The notes under the pieces are model-generated. The model made no database searches. It was not told where the DNA came from and was given only the letters and a program-made list of their open reading frames with translations. This document shows, in pieces, positions 8,357-16,450 of a DNA stretch of 22,757 nucleotides; within the stretch, counting starts at the first letter, position 1; every line of letters begins with the position of its first letter. The position numbers were made by a program, and so were the translations under genes. Where the stretch lies: positions 1 to 22,757 of the forward strand of contig NZHH01000017.1 in assembly GCA_002691245.1 (NCBI GenBank). Direction: 5' to 3'. The DNA comes from Methylaequor sp002691245 (GTDB lineage: Bacteria; Pseudomonadota; Alphaproteobacteria; Methylaequorales; Methylaequoraceae).

Positions 8357-8400
8357 ATATAATTATAATTTTTTATGTTAATAATAATATTAAATAGATT
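8357..8400. promoter_or_regulatory. divergent promoter region between erpA and dgt
   Basis: These 44 bases separate two genes that point apart, so both promoters should lie here or within the neighbouring coding ends. TATAAT hexamers occur at 8358-8363 and 8364-8369 on the plus strand and overlapping on the minus strand, but the sequence is nearly all A/T and no -35 element stands out. The regulatory call rests on gene orientation more than on motif quality. Confidence 0.35.
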
Positions 8401-9540
8401 ATGGTGCAATATTCAAATTTTTCAACTAATTATAAAACTAGTAAGGGAAGAGTAGTAAAAGAGCAAGAAGACCTTAATAGAACTTGTTTTATGAGAGATA
8501 GAGATAGAATTATTCATAGTTCTGCTTTTAGAAGATTAAAATATAAAACTCAAGTTTTTGTTTATCACGAACAAGATTATTATAGAACGAGACTCTCGCA
8601 TAGCCTTGAGGTTTCACAACTTGCAAGGTCTATATCGAAAGTCTTTGGTTTGAATGATGACCTTGCAGAATCTATCTCTCTTAGTCATGATTTAGGTCAC
8701 ACTCCATTTGGACATGCAGGTGAAGAGGTGCTTAATGACAAAATGTCAGATCACGGAGGTTTTAATCACAACTTTCAAGCATTAAAAATACTTACTATAC
8801 TAGAGAAAAAATATATGGATTTTGATGGTTTGAATTTAACTTTTGAGACTTTAGATGGAATCTTAAAACACAATGGACCCATTTATCAAGATTTGCCAGA
8901 TTATATTTCAAATTTTCTTGATTTTTTTAAGGGAAAAAAAACAAATCAAGGTTCGTTTGAATCACAAATTGCAGCAAAATGCGATGATATTGCATATAAT
9001 AATAATGATATTGATGATGGGTTTCATGCTGGTTTATTTGATATTGAAGAACTGGCGGAGTTAGAAATTATAAAAGAGATCATAAACATGATAAATTCAA
9101 AAAAAATCAAGAATAAGGAAAGATTCAAATATGAATTGATTAGAAAATTGATAAATTTAATGGTAGATGATTTAATAAAAAATACAAAAAATAATTTATT
9201 CAAATTAAAAATTAAAAGTTCTAATGATATTTTAGAGGCAAAAGAAAAATTAGTTGAATTAAGTGAAGGTATGATGGAAAAAGAAAAAAAATTAAAACAA
9301 TTTCTTAGAAAAAAAATGTATAATCATCCAATAGTTAAAACAATGAATTTTAAGGCAAAAAAAATCATATCCGATTTGTTTGATCTTTTCTCAGAGGAGC
9401 CATATTTACTTCCAATGCATTGGAGAAACTTCGAAAAAAAAAATGATAAATTAGTCAACGTTCTAGACTATATTTCTGGAATGACAGATAAATATGCGAT
9501 AAACATACATAAAAAATATTTCGATTTATATAGTTTTTAA
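8401..9540 (+). CDS. dgt: dNTP triphosphohydrolase (dGTPase-like, HD domain)
   Basis: A 379-residue HD-domain enzyme that splits dNTPs into nucleoside and triphosphate, controlling the dNTP pool. The metal site is visible: His67 (RLSHSLEV), the His96-Asp97 pair (SHDLGHTPFGHAGE) and a later Asp in KCDDIAYNNNDIDDG (195-196). The N-terminal RDRDRIIHSSAFRRLKYKTQV block (about 32-52) is diagnostic for the deoxyguanosine-triphosphatase-like subfamily. Length matches the shorter alphaproteobacterial type. Residues from about 230 to 310 are very Lys-rich helix. It starts the long plus-strand gene series, and its stop shares one base with the argS start (TAATG), implying translational coupling. Confidence 0.94.
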   Translation: MVQYSNFSTNYKTSKGRVVKEQEDLNRTCFMRDRDRIIHSSAFRRLKYKTQVFVYHEQDYYRTRLSHSLEVSQLARSISKVFGLNDDLAESISLSHDLGHTPFGHAGEEVLNDKMSDHGGFNHNFQALKILTILEKKYMDFDGLNLTFETLDGILKHNGPIYQDLPDYISNFLDFFKGKKTNQGSFESQIAAKCDDIAYNNNDIDDGFHAGLFDIEELAELEIIKEIINMINSKKIKNKERFKYELIRKLINLMVDDLIKNTKNNLFKLKIKSSNDILEAKEKLVELSEGMMEKEKKLKQFLRKKMYNHPIVKTMNFKAKKIISDLFDLFSEEPYLLPMHWRNFEKKNDKLVNVLDYISGMTDKYAINIHKKYFDLYSF

Positions 9541-11261
9541 TGCTTTACCACGACTTCCTAAAAGATAAGCTAATAGATTCACTGAGATTAAACTTTTCTG
9601 ATAAATTCTCATCAGACATAATTGATAAATCCGAATTAACAATTGAAATACCAAATAATAAAAAATTTGGAGATGTTTCTACAAATGTTGCAATGGTGTT
9701 TTCAAAGAAACTTGGTACAACTCCAAATAATTTAGCTGAAAAAGTAATAAATGAACTTAGAAAAATAGAAGCTATTGAAAAAATTGAACAAGTTGGACCT
9801 GGATTTATTAATATATTTTTTAAAATAAATTTTTGGCATGACCAATTGAAAGTCTTATTAAAAAAAATGGAAAGGTATAATTACAAAATAAAAAAAAAAA
9901 AGATATGCTTAGAGTTTGTTTCAGCTAACCCAACTGGACTTATGCACATTGGTCATGCTAGAGGAGCAGTTTTAGGTGATACTATATCCTCTGTTTTGGA
10001 GGAAGTGGGCCATGATGTTGTGAGAGAATATTATATTAATGATGCCGGAGAGCAAATAAAAGTTTTGTGTAATACTATAAATCACCACTTAAATTATAAT
10101 AATGAACCAATCAATGATTTAAAAAATATTTATCCTGGTGAGTATTTAAAAAAAGTTTCAAAAAAAATGTCTAACCTATTACAAAAAGGGGAAAAGAAAC
10201 AATTAAAAAATGAAAGTGAAGTCGTTGATGTTGTAATGAGTGATATTAAGAATGATTTAAGAGAAATAAGTGTTGGACATAATTATTTTGTTTCAGAAAA
10301 GAAAATATCTAATGAAAAAAAAGTTAGTATTCTAAAAAATAAATTAGAAAAACAAAAGCTCTCTTACTACGGCTATCAAGATAAACCAAAGTCTATTGAT
10401 GATGATAACTGGAAAAAAAAAAAACAACTTCTATTCAAATCAAAAAATCTTGGTGATGAAACTGACAGAGCGCTACTTAAACCCAACGGTGAATCAACTT
10501 ATTTTATGTCTGATATTATTTATCACCAAAATAAAATTGATAGAAATTTTGATACATTGATTAATATTTGGGGTGTTGATCACTCAGGATATGTTAAAAG
10601 ATTAAAACTTGCCTTAGAAGCATTAAATCCAAACAAAAAATATAACTTTGAAATTAAACTAACCTCTCTTGTAAATTTAATTGAAGGGGAAAAAAAAAAG
10701 AAAATGTCTAAAAGAGAAGGTAACTATATTACATTAAGAGATGTTGTTAAAGAAGTTGGTTCAGATGTTATTAGATTTATGATGATTTCTAGAAATGCGG
10801 ATAAGAAAATTGATTTTGACTTTGATTTAGTCTTATCTAAATCAAAAGACAACCCAGTATTTTATGTTCAATATGCATATGCTAGATCCATGTCCCTTGT
10901 GAAAATATTTAATAAAACGTTTGATTGTAATTTTAACGAAATAGATAAAAGTGATTTTGATTTATCTCATTTAATTTTGGATGAGGAAAAAGCACTTATA
11001 AAAAAGCTTTGTAATTTTTTTAATGTTATAATGTCTTCAGCAAAATATTATGAGCCCCATAGAATTACTAACTATCTATATGAAATTGCCAAAGATTTTC
11101 ATGCATATTGGGGGTTAGGAAAAGTTGATACTTCAAAAAAAATTATAATGGATGAAAATGAAGCTCTATCTAGGTCCAGATTATTTCTGATTTATGCTAT
11201 TAGTCAAATAATAAAAAAAAGTATGGATATCCTCAAAATTAATTGTCCTGAAAGTATGTAA
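9540..11261 (+). CDS. argS: arginyl-tRNA synthetase
   Basis: Class I synthetase, 573 residues, charging tRNA-Arg. It has the ArgRS-specific N-terminal additional domain with KFGDVSTNVAM, then FVSANPTGLMHIGHARGAVLGD with HIGH at 136-139, YYINDAGEQ, WGVDHSGYVKRL, and the KMSKR signature at 388-392 followed by EGNYITLRDVV. The C-terminal DALR-type helical anticodon-binding domain includes NPVFYVQYAYAR and ends normally. Two A12 runs (9890-9901 and 10423-10434) lie inside the gene without disturbing the frame, a useful contrast with valS. The dgt-argS-SPOR-nagZ order is typical of alphaproteobacteria. Confidence 0.97.
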   Translation: MLYHDFLKDKLIDSLRLNFSDKFSSDIIDKSELTIEIPNNKKFGDVSTNVAMVFSKKLGTTPNNLAEKVINELRKIEAIEKIEQVGPGFINIFFKINFWHDQLKVLLKKMERYNYKIKKKKICLEFVSANPTGLMHIGHARGAVLGDTISSVLEEVGHDVVREYYINDAGEQIKVLCNTINHHLNYNNEPINDLKNIYPGEYLKKVSKKMSNLLQKGEKKQLKNESEVVDVVMSDIKNDLREISVGHNYFVSEKKISNEKKVSILKNKLEKQKLSYYGYQDKPKSIDDDNWKKKKQLLFKSKNLGDETDRALLKPNGESTYFMSDIIYHQNKIDRNFDTLINIWGVDHSGYVKRLKLALEALNPNKKYNFEIKLTSLVNLIEGEKKKKMSKREGNYITLRDVVKEVGSDVIRFMMISRNADKKIDFDFDLVLSKSKDNPVFYVQYAYARSMSLVKIFNKTFDCNFNEIDKSDFDLSHLILDEEKALIKKLCNFFNVIMSSAKYYEPHRITNYLYEIAKDFHAYWGLGKVDTSKKIIMDENEALSRSRLFLIYAISQIIKKSMDILKINCPESM

Positions 11262-11834
11262 ATGTATAAAAGTAAAATAAAATTAATTATTTTGATATCC
11301 TCTTATGTTTTATTTGTCTTTTGTATATTAGTCTCCGTTAATGCAGTTGTACCTGAAAAAGATTTACCAGTATTTGAATTAGAAAGTACTATTATGGAAA
11401 AGGTAGACAATGAATTTGCAAGGAATAAGAATTCTGTTTATGAAATTTTAGAAAAAAAAAAAAACCCAGCCTCTGTTGACAGATTGTCTGATACCAAAAA
11501 TCAAAAAGAGGTCAAAAATGTTGAAGAAATAGTAGGGGGAAATAAGATTTTAGTTGAAAAAAAAGATAAAGAATTCAAAATTCAATTAGCATCATTTAAA
11601 AATAAACAAAAAAGTCTTAATGTTTCTGAATCTTTACAAAAAAGAATTGCTAAAACCTCGAGTGAGATAATTCTTATTGTAAAAAAAGTTGATATTCCAA
11701 ATAAACAAACTTTCTTTAGAGTTCTTACAAAAACAAACTATTCTTTTGAAACTGCAAACAATAAATGCAATAAACTAAAAGAAAATAAAATCAACTGTAT
11801 TGTAATCAAAGACAATGATCAGCAACCCGGATAG
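11262..11834 (+). CDS. SPOR-domain envelope protein with one N-terminal membrane segment
   Basis: A 190-residue protein. A short basic start leads into a membrane helix (about residues 6-30), followed by a low-complexity charged periplasmic linker. The C-terminal SPOR domain (about 107-187) contains FKIQLASFKNKQKS, TFFRVLTKTNY and a closing INCIVIKDN strand. SPOR domains bind denuded glycan strands of peptidoglycan at division sites. Its place between argS and nagZ matches the SPOR protein seen there in other alphaproteobacteria, which suggests a link to septal wall remodelling. The gene contains the longest homopolymer I counted, A13 at 11452-11464, in frame within the linker. It follows argS with no gap and overlaps nagZ by 20 bases. 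Confidence 0.85.
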   Translation: MYKSKIKLIILISSYVLFVFCILVSVNAVVPEKDLPVFELESTIMEKVDNEFARNKNSVYEILEKKKNPASVDRLSDTKNQKEVKNVEEIVGGNKILVEKKDKEFKIQLASFKNKQKSLNVSESLQKRIAKTSSEIILIVKKVDIPNKQTFFRVLTKTNYSFETANNKCNKLKENKINCIVIKDNDQQPG

Positions 11835-12828
11835 TGTAATATTATCTATTTCAAGTTATGAACTCAGTAAAGATGAAATAGAGTTTTTTAAAGATGTCAA
11901 GCCATTTGGTTTTGTATTATTTAGAAGAAACTTTGAAAATAAGAAACAACTTATTTATTTGATAAATTCTCTAAAGCAAATTACTCAAAACAAAAATTTA
12001 TTAATTTTTATAGATCAAGAAGGTGGTAAAGTTCAAAGATTGAACAATCACGAGTTTATTAAGTTTCCTCCACAAAAAGTTTTTGGTGACATGTATAAAA
12101 AAGACATCAAACTTGCTTTGGATTTAGCTTATAAATCTTCTTATTTAATGGGTTGTCAACAAAAGTCAGTTGGTATTGATGTTGATTTCTCTCCAGTTTG
12201 TGATCTTTATTTTAAGGATGCAAATAATATAATTGGAAGCAGGTCATTTAGTCATGATCCTTCAATAGTTTTTGAACTATCGCGTACATTCTGCAAAGGA
12301 TTATTTGATTCTGGTATAATTCCAGTTCCAAAGCATTTCCCAGGTCATGGAAGATCACTTGAAGATACTCATCTGAAAAAATCAAAAATTAATATTAGCT
12401 TTGATGAATTGTATGAAACAGATATGGTCCCATTTAAAATTTTAGATGATTCTTTAATGGTCATGTTGGCTCATATTATTTACCCAAAAATAGACAATCA
12501 AGTTGCTACTTATTCAAAAAAAATAATTTCCATGATGAGAAACAAATTTAATTTTGATGGATTGGTATTATCAGACGACATTTCAATGAAAGCATTATCT
12601 GGAAGCAGAATAGATAGAGTTAAAAAATCATATGAAGCTGGTTGTAATATAATTTTATACTGTAAGGGAGATCTTAAAGAGATTAAAGAGATTTATCCGT
12701 ATATTAGAAAAATTGATAATAAATACTTCGAAATATTTGTAACAAAAACAACAAAACTATTCCAAAAGAAAAAAAATTTTACCAAATTTAAAACAGATCT
12801 GATAAAATATAAACTTATTAAAAATTAA
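11815..12828 (+). CDS. nagZ: beta-N-acetylhexosaminidase (NagZ, glycoside hydrolase family 3)
   Basis: A 337-residue cytoplasmic GH3 enzyme that removes N-acetylglucosamine from muropeptides during cell-wall recycling. Motifs in order are GFVLFRRNF, FIDQEGGKVQRL (66-76, the family signature with Lys for the usual Arg), VDFSPVCDL, GSRSFSHDP, and KHFPGHGRSLEDTHL (173 onwards), whose histidine loop supplies the acid/base. LVLSDDISMKALSG then carries the nucleophile Asp254. All key residues are present, so the enzyme should be active. The ATG lies inside the end of the SPOR gene and the stop abuts scpA directly, consistent with one transcript. Confidence 0.95.
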   Translation: MISNPDSVILSISSYELSKDEIEFFKDVKPFGFVLFRRNFENKKQLIYLINSLKQITQNKNLLIFIDQEGGKVQRLNNHEFIKFPPQKVFGDMYKKDIKLALDLAYKSSYLMGCQQKSVGIDVDFSPVCDLYFKDANNIIGSRSFSHDPSIVFELSRTFCKGLFDSGIIPVPKHFPGHGRSLEDTHLKKSKINISFDELYETDMVPFKILDDSLMVMLAHIIYPKIDNQVATYSKKIISMMRNKFNFDGLVLSDDISMKALSGSRIDRVKKSYEAGCNIILYCKGDLKEIKEIYPYIRKIDNKYFEIFVTKTTKLFQKKKNFTKFKTDLIKYKLIKN

Positions 12829-13536
12829 ATGCACCTTAACTTAAATATAAGCGGATATGAAGGTCCTTTGGATATATTACTTGAATTATCTAGGAAACAA
12901 AAGGTTGATATAAAAAAGATTTCAATCCTTGAGCTTGCAAATCAATATTTAAAGTTTGTAGATGAAAATATCGAAAATTTAAAACTATCTGCAGATTACC
13001 TAGTAATGGCTTCGTTACTTGCATACTTAAAATCTAAATTACTTATTCCAGAAGAGAAAGAAGAGGTAGAAGAGATTCAAGAAGACCTTACCCAAAGACT
13101 AGTTCATTATAATGCTATAAAAAAGTTATCTCATGAAATATCTTTGCTTCCAAATGAAGGTAATAATTTTTTTAATATTAAAATAAGAAATGAGTTTGTG
13201 ATTAGTAGTAAAATTGTTCCTAAAATTTCATTACAAGACTTAATATTAAAGTATTCTGAAATTTTTAAAAAAAAAAATTCAATTAAATTACTTGCTGAAG
13301 AGAATGATTTATTTAGTATAGAAAATGGTATAGAATGGTTAAATAAAATTTTAGAAATTAAAGAAAAAAACTGGTTTGATTTATTTAAATTTCTTCCAAC
13401 TGGAATATCTAATACAAGAAAGAGAAAATCAGCAATTATTTCACTTTTGCAAGCTTCTTTAAATAAAGTAAATGAAGGCAAGATATTATTAAACCAAGAA
13501 GATCATTTTAGGAAACTAATGGTAAAAGTAAAATAA
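12829..13536 (+). CDS. scpA: segregation and condensation protein A (kleisin)
   Basis: A 235-residue kleisin that bridges the two heads of the SMC dimer and binds ScpB, helping to compact and separate replicated chromosomes. The N-terminal signature YEGPLDILLELSRKQKVDI is unmistakable, followed by the helix SADYLVMASLLAYLKSKLLIP that contacts the SMC neck. The C-terminal part, ending ISLLQASLNKVNEGKILLNQEDHF, is the winged helix for the SMC head. Length is normal for alphaproteobacteria. An A11 run (13267-13277) is read in frame. Its stop shares one base with the scpB start, so translation is likely coupled, giving matched amounts of the two partners. No smc gene is in the window. Confidence 0.95.
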   Translation: MHLNLNISGYEGPLDILLELSRKQKVDIKKISILELANQYLKFVDENIENLKLSADYLVMASLLAYLKSKLLIPEEKEEVEEIQEDLTQRLVHYNAIKKLSHEISLLPNEGNNFFNIKIRNEFVISSKIVPKISLQDLILKYSEIFKKKNSIKLLAEENDLFSIENGIEWLNKILEIKEKNWFDLFKFLPTGISNTRKRKSAIISLLQASLNKVNEGKILLNQEDHFRKLMVKVK

Positions 13537-14057
13537 TGAATGAACATGATGCAAAATGCTTTGTGGAGGCATTAATTTTCTCTGCAGAGGAACCTTTATC
13601 AAAAGAAAGTATTAAGAAAATGCTCTCAACTTACGGTAATTTTGATATTGATAATATAATTAACGATTTGATGAGTGAATATAACAAAAAAGGTATTGAG
13701 TTAATTGAATTAGAAAAAAAATTTTTTTTTAGGACATCTTTGAAACTTCAAGATTATTTGAGTATTGAGACTAAAAAAACTAGAAATCTCTCAGCAGCTG
13801 CAATGGAAACTTTAGCGATAATATCCTATCATCAACCTGTTACAAGAGCAGAAATTGAAAAAATAAGGGGAAAACCAGTTTTTAGAGGAACTTTAGACAC
13901 ATTGTTAGAATTAAAATGGATTAAACCTTCAGGAAGGCGAGAAACACCTGGGAGACCAGTTACTTGGGTAACTGATTTAGAATTTTTAAGACATTTTGGA
14001 TTGTCATCAATTAAAGATTTGCCAAAAGTTGATGAATTAGAATCTATAATCCTGTAA
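13536..14057 (+). CDS. scpB: segregation and condensation protein B
   Basis: A 173-residue double winged-helix protein that dimerises on ScpA in the SMC-ScpAB complex. The first domain carries ALIFSAEEPLSKESIKKML. The second has LSAAAMETLAIISYHQPVTR, RGKPVFRGTLDTLLELKWI and GRRETPGRPVTWVTDLEFLRHFGL, the most conserved stretch of the family. The end is slightly short, stopping soon after KDLPKVDELE, without the variable acidic tail some relatives have. Its position directly after scpA and before tatA is standard in alphaproteobacteria. Confidence 0.95.
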   Translation: MNEHDAKCFVEALIFSAEEPLSKESIKKMLSTYGNFDIDNIINDLMSEYNKKGIELIELEKKFFFRTSLKLQDYLSIETKKTRNLSAAAMETLAIISYHQPVTRAEIEKIRGKPVFRGTLDTLLELKWIKPSGRRETPGRPVTWVTDLEFLRHFGLSSIKDLPKVDELESIIL

Positions 14058-14082
14058 AATAAAAATTAAATATGGAGTTTTT

Positions 14083-14235
14083 ATGTTTGGACTAGGTCAT
14101 TGGGAAATAATATTAATACTAGTTATAGTTTTAATTTTTTTTGGAGCCGGAAAGCTCCCTAAAGTTGCCGGAGAAATAGCAAAAGGAATCAAATCTTTTA
14201 GGCAGGGGCTTAAAGATGACAAAAATGATAAGTAA
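14083..14235 (+). CDS. tatA: Sec-independent translocase subunit TatA
   Basis: A 50-residue protein: an N-terminal membrane helix (MFGLGHWEIILILVIVLIFF), the conserved hinge GAGKLPKVAGEIAKGIKSFRQG forming the amphipathic helix, and a short charged tail. TatA oligomerises around the TatBC receptor to let folded twin-arginine proteins cross the inner membrane. It is shorter than most TatA proteins (70-90 residues) because the tail is reduced to DDKNDK, but both functional helices are complete. A clear ribosome site, GGAG, lies at 14074-14077, six bases before the ATG, in contrast to the coupled genes upstream. Confidence 0.95.
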   Translation: MFGLGHWEIILILVIVLIFFGAGKLPKVAGEIAKGIKSFRQGLKDDKNDK

Positions 14236-14240
14236 ATTGA

Positions 14241-14480
14241 ATGTTAAACATTGGGTTGATTGAATTTTTAGTTATCTTTTTTTTCTTGATCTTATTTATC
14301 CGACCTGAGGATATTCCTAAGATTTCAAAAAACTTAGGTTTAGTTTATCGAAAAATTAGCAGGTATTTTTATAATATCAAATACGAATTAAATGAAATTG
14401 AAAAAGATATATCTTTAGAAAAACCAAAAAGAAATAAAAACAATGAAATATCTAAGTCACTTAAGAGAATTAAGAAGTAG
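14241..14480 (+). CDS. tatB: Sec-independent translocase subunit TatB (short)
   Basis: A 79-residue TatB. It has an N-terminal membrane helix (IGLIEFLVIFFFLILF), the hinge RPEDIPKISKNLG in place of the usual GP-x-x-LP, and a helix with YRKISRYFYNIKYELNEIE. TatB works with TatC as the receptor for twin-arginine signal peptides. Alphaproteobacterial TatB proteins usually carry a longer, variable C-terminal region that is missing here. The last 38 bases overlap the start of tatC in another frame. The assignment rests on the position between tatA and tatC plus the helix-hinge-helix plan. It could also be viewed as a second TatA-like protein, but the Pro-containing hinge and the acidic helix suit TatB. 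Confidence 0.85.
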   Translation: MLNIGLIEFLVIFFFLILFIRPEDIPKISKNLGLVYRKISRYFYNIKYELNEIEKDISLEKPKRNKNNEISKSLKRIKK

Positions 14481-15165
14481 ATTACTTTATAGTTTTATTT
14501 TTTTGATTATCTGTTTTTTTTTCTTTCTTTATAAAGCCTCTATCATTGGTGAATTTCTATCACAACCCCTCTTCGATTTATTAAAAGATGACGAAGATAA
14601 AAGAATGATCTTTACCGCCTTACCAGAAGTTTTTTTATCCAATCTAAAAATATCATTATTCGCATCGTTTATTTTTGCCTTACCTTTTTTATTAATACAA
14701 CTAATTTTGTTTATATCGCCAGCCATGTATAAAAAAGAAAAAAAAACTTTATTCCCAATTTTAGTAGCCATTCCAGTTTTGTTCATTATTGGGGTAATGT
14801 TTGCTTATTATATTCTCCTACCTTTGATTTGGAATTTTTTTTTATCATTTGAGAACTTCTTCAGTAATGGCCTTAATGTTGAGTTAGAATCAAGATATTC
14901 AGAATATATGAGACTTACTATGATGTTGTTATTGTCTGCTGGTTTGTCGTTTGAATTTCCTGTTGTATTAATAATTTTGACTAAATTTAAAATTTTGAGT
15001 ATCAAAACATTAAAAAATAATAGAAAATATTTTTTTATTGGAATATTAATTTTTTCAGCAATTTTTACTCCACCAGATATTATTTCACAGTTAGGGATTG
15101 CTATTCCTCTGATAATCTTTTATGAATTTTCAATAATATTTATTAATTTTTTTTTAAAAAAGTAA
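14443..15165 (+). CDS. tatC: Sec-independent translocase subunit TatC
   Basis: A 240-residue polytopic membrane protein with six predicted transmembrane segments, the core of the Tat signal-peptide receptor. The cytoplasmic N-terminus has HLRELRSRL (6-14), including the conserved Glu that contacts the twin-arginine motif. The first periplasmic region contains FTALPEVFLSNLKISLFASFIFALP. GLSFEFPVVL and FTPPDIISQ mark the later loops and helices. All expected segments are present. The start lies inside tatB, giving a 38-base overlap. A later in-frame start would remove HLRELRS, so 14443 is well supported. SerS begins four bases after the stop. Confidence 0.96.
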   Translation: MKYLSHLRELRSRLLYSFIFLIICFFFFLYKASIIGEFLSQPLFDLLKDDEDKRMIFTALPEVFLSNLKISLFASFIFALPFLLIQLILFISPAMYKKEKKTLFPILVAIPVLFIIGVMFAYYILLPLIWNFFLSFENFFSNGLNVELESRYSEYMRLTMMLLLSAGLSFEFPVVLIILTKFKILSIKTLKNNRKYFFIGILIFSAIFTPPDIISQLGIAIPLIIFYEFSIIFINFFLKK

Positions 15166-15169
15166 ATTA

Positions 15170-16450
15170 GTGCACGATATCAAATTTATAAGAAATAATT
15201 CAGAACAGTTTGATGAATCTCTAGAAAAAAGAGGTATTAAAGCTTGCAGTGGTAGTATTTTGAAAATTCATGATAAATATTTGAGTTATTTAAATCAAAA
15301 GCAAAAATTACAGGAAAAAAAAAACTTGTTATCCAAGTCTTTTTCAAAGGATAATGAAAAAAATCAGAATATTCAGATTGAGGTTAAAGGTATAAAAAAA
15401 GAAATTGAAAATCTGAATGCTTTGTCTGAAGAGAAATTTACTGAGCTACATGTTATATTAATGAATTTACCAAATATTTTAGACAACAGAACACCACTTG
15501 GTAATACCGAAGAAGATAATGTAGTTCTTAAAGAAGTTAAAAAAAACAAAGAACTTAATTTTAAGATTAAAAATCACCTTGAAATAGCAGAAGCATTAGA
15601 TTTAATTGATTATCCCAAGGCTGTAAAGATTTCTGGAAGTAGATTTTCAATATTAAAAAAAGAATTAGCAATTCTACATAGAGGTTTGGTTAATTTTTTG
15701 TTAGATCACAATACTAGAGAATTTAACTACAGTGAGTGTTGTGTTCCTGAATTAGTTAAAGCTGATGCATTAGAAGGGACAGGACAATTGCCAAAATTTC
15801 ATGATGATTTATTTAAAACAAATTTTAATGACCTATATTTGATTCCAACCTCTGAAGTGCCCTTAACAAATCTTCACAGAGAAACAATGATTAATAAGAA
15901 AAATCTTCCAATCAAATATACTACCTTTACAAATTGCTTCAGAGCAGAAGCAGGTGCCTCTGGTCAGGATACGAAGGGCCTTATGAGAGAACATCAATTT
16001 GGTAAAGTTGAGCTAGTGACCATATCAGAGCCAACAAATTCTGAGAAAGAGTTAAAAAATATGATTGAGTGTGTTGAAAGTATTTTAAATAAATTAGATT
16101 TGCCATATAGGATAATTGAACTTTGTTCTGCTGATGTTGGTTTTTCATCCTCATATACCTTGGATGTTGAGTTGTGGATGCCGGGGCAAGATAAGTACAG
16201 AGAAGTTTCTAGTTGTTCTAATTGCAAAGATTTTCAATCAAGAAGAATGAAAATGAAAGTTAAAGATCAAGATAAAAATGAGACTTACTTTCCTCATACT
16301 CTGAATGGTTCGGCTTTAGCAATAGGAAGGTTATTAATCGCAATTATTGAAAACTTTCAAGACTCTGAAGGTTCAATTAAGATACCTTTGGTTTTAAGAC
16401 CATATTTAAATGTATTAGAAAAAATTCCCAACTATGGCAAAGAAATCTGA
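15170..16450 (+). CDS. serS: seryl-tRNA synthetase
   Basis: Class II synthetase, 426 residues, charging tRNA-Ser and also supplying Ser-tRNA-Sec where that exists. The start is GTG at 15170. The first residues, M-H-D-I-K-F-I-R, match the family N-terminus exactly, so this rare start is well supported. Residues about 30-100 form the long coiled-coil arm for the extra arm of tRNA-Ser. The class II core follows, with TSEVPLTN, motif 2 FRAEAGASGQDTKGLMREHQF (from 257), ELCSADVGFSSSYTLDVELWMPGQ, and motif 3 NGSALAIGRLLIAIIENFQ (from 379). An A10 run near residue 50 is in frame. The stop overlaps the pcm start by 17 bases. In many relatives surE follows serS, but not here. Confidence 0.97.
   Translation: MHDIKFIRNNSEQFDESLEKRGIKACSGSILKIHDKYLSYLNQKQKLQEKKNLLSKSFSKDNEKNQNIQIEVKGIKKEIENLNALSEEKFTELHVILMNLPNILDNRTPLGNTEEDNVVLKEVKKNKELNFKIKNHLEIAEALDLIDYPKAVKISGSRFSILKKELAILHRGLVNFLLDHNTREFNYSECCVPELVKADALEGTGQLPKFHDDLFKTNFNDLYLIPTSEVPLTNLHRETMINKKNLPIKYTTFTNCFRAEAGASGQDTKGLMREHQFGKVELVTISEPTNSEKELKNMIECVESILNKLDLPYRIIELCSADVGFSSSYTLDVELWMPGQDKYREVSSCSNCKDFQSRRMKMKVKDQDKNETYFPHTLNGSALAIGRLLIAIIENFQDSEGSIKIPLVLRPYLNVLEKIPNYGKEI

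Noticed and set aside
13131..13481. A 116-codon minus-strand open frame inside scpA
   Set aside because: ScpA on the plus strand is clear from its N-terminal signature and its coupling to scpB. The antisense frame shows no family resemblance.
14241..14480. tatB as a second tatA-like or unrelated small membrane gene
   Set aside because: Its order between tatA and tatC and its helix-hinge-amphipathic helix plan fit TatB best despite the short tail.
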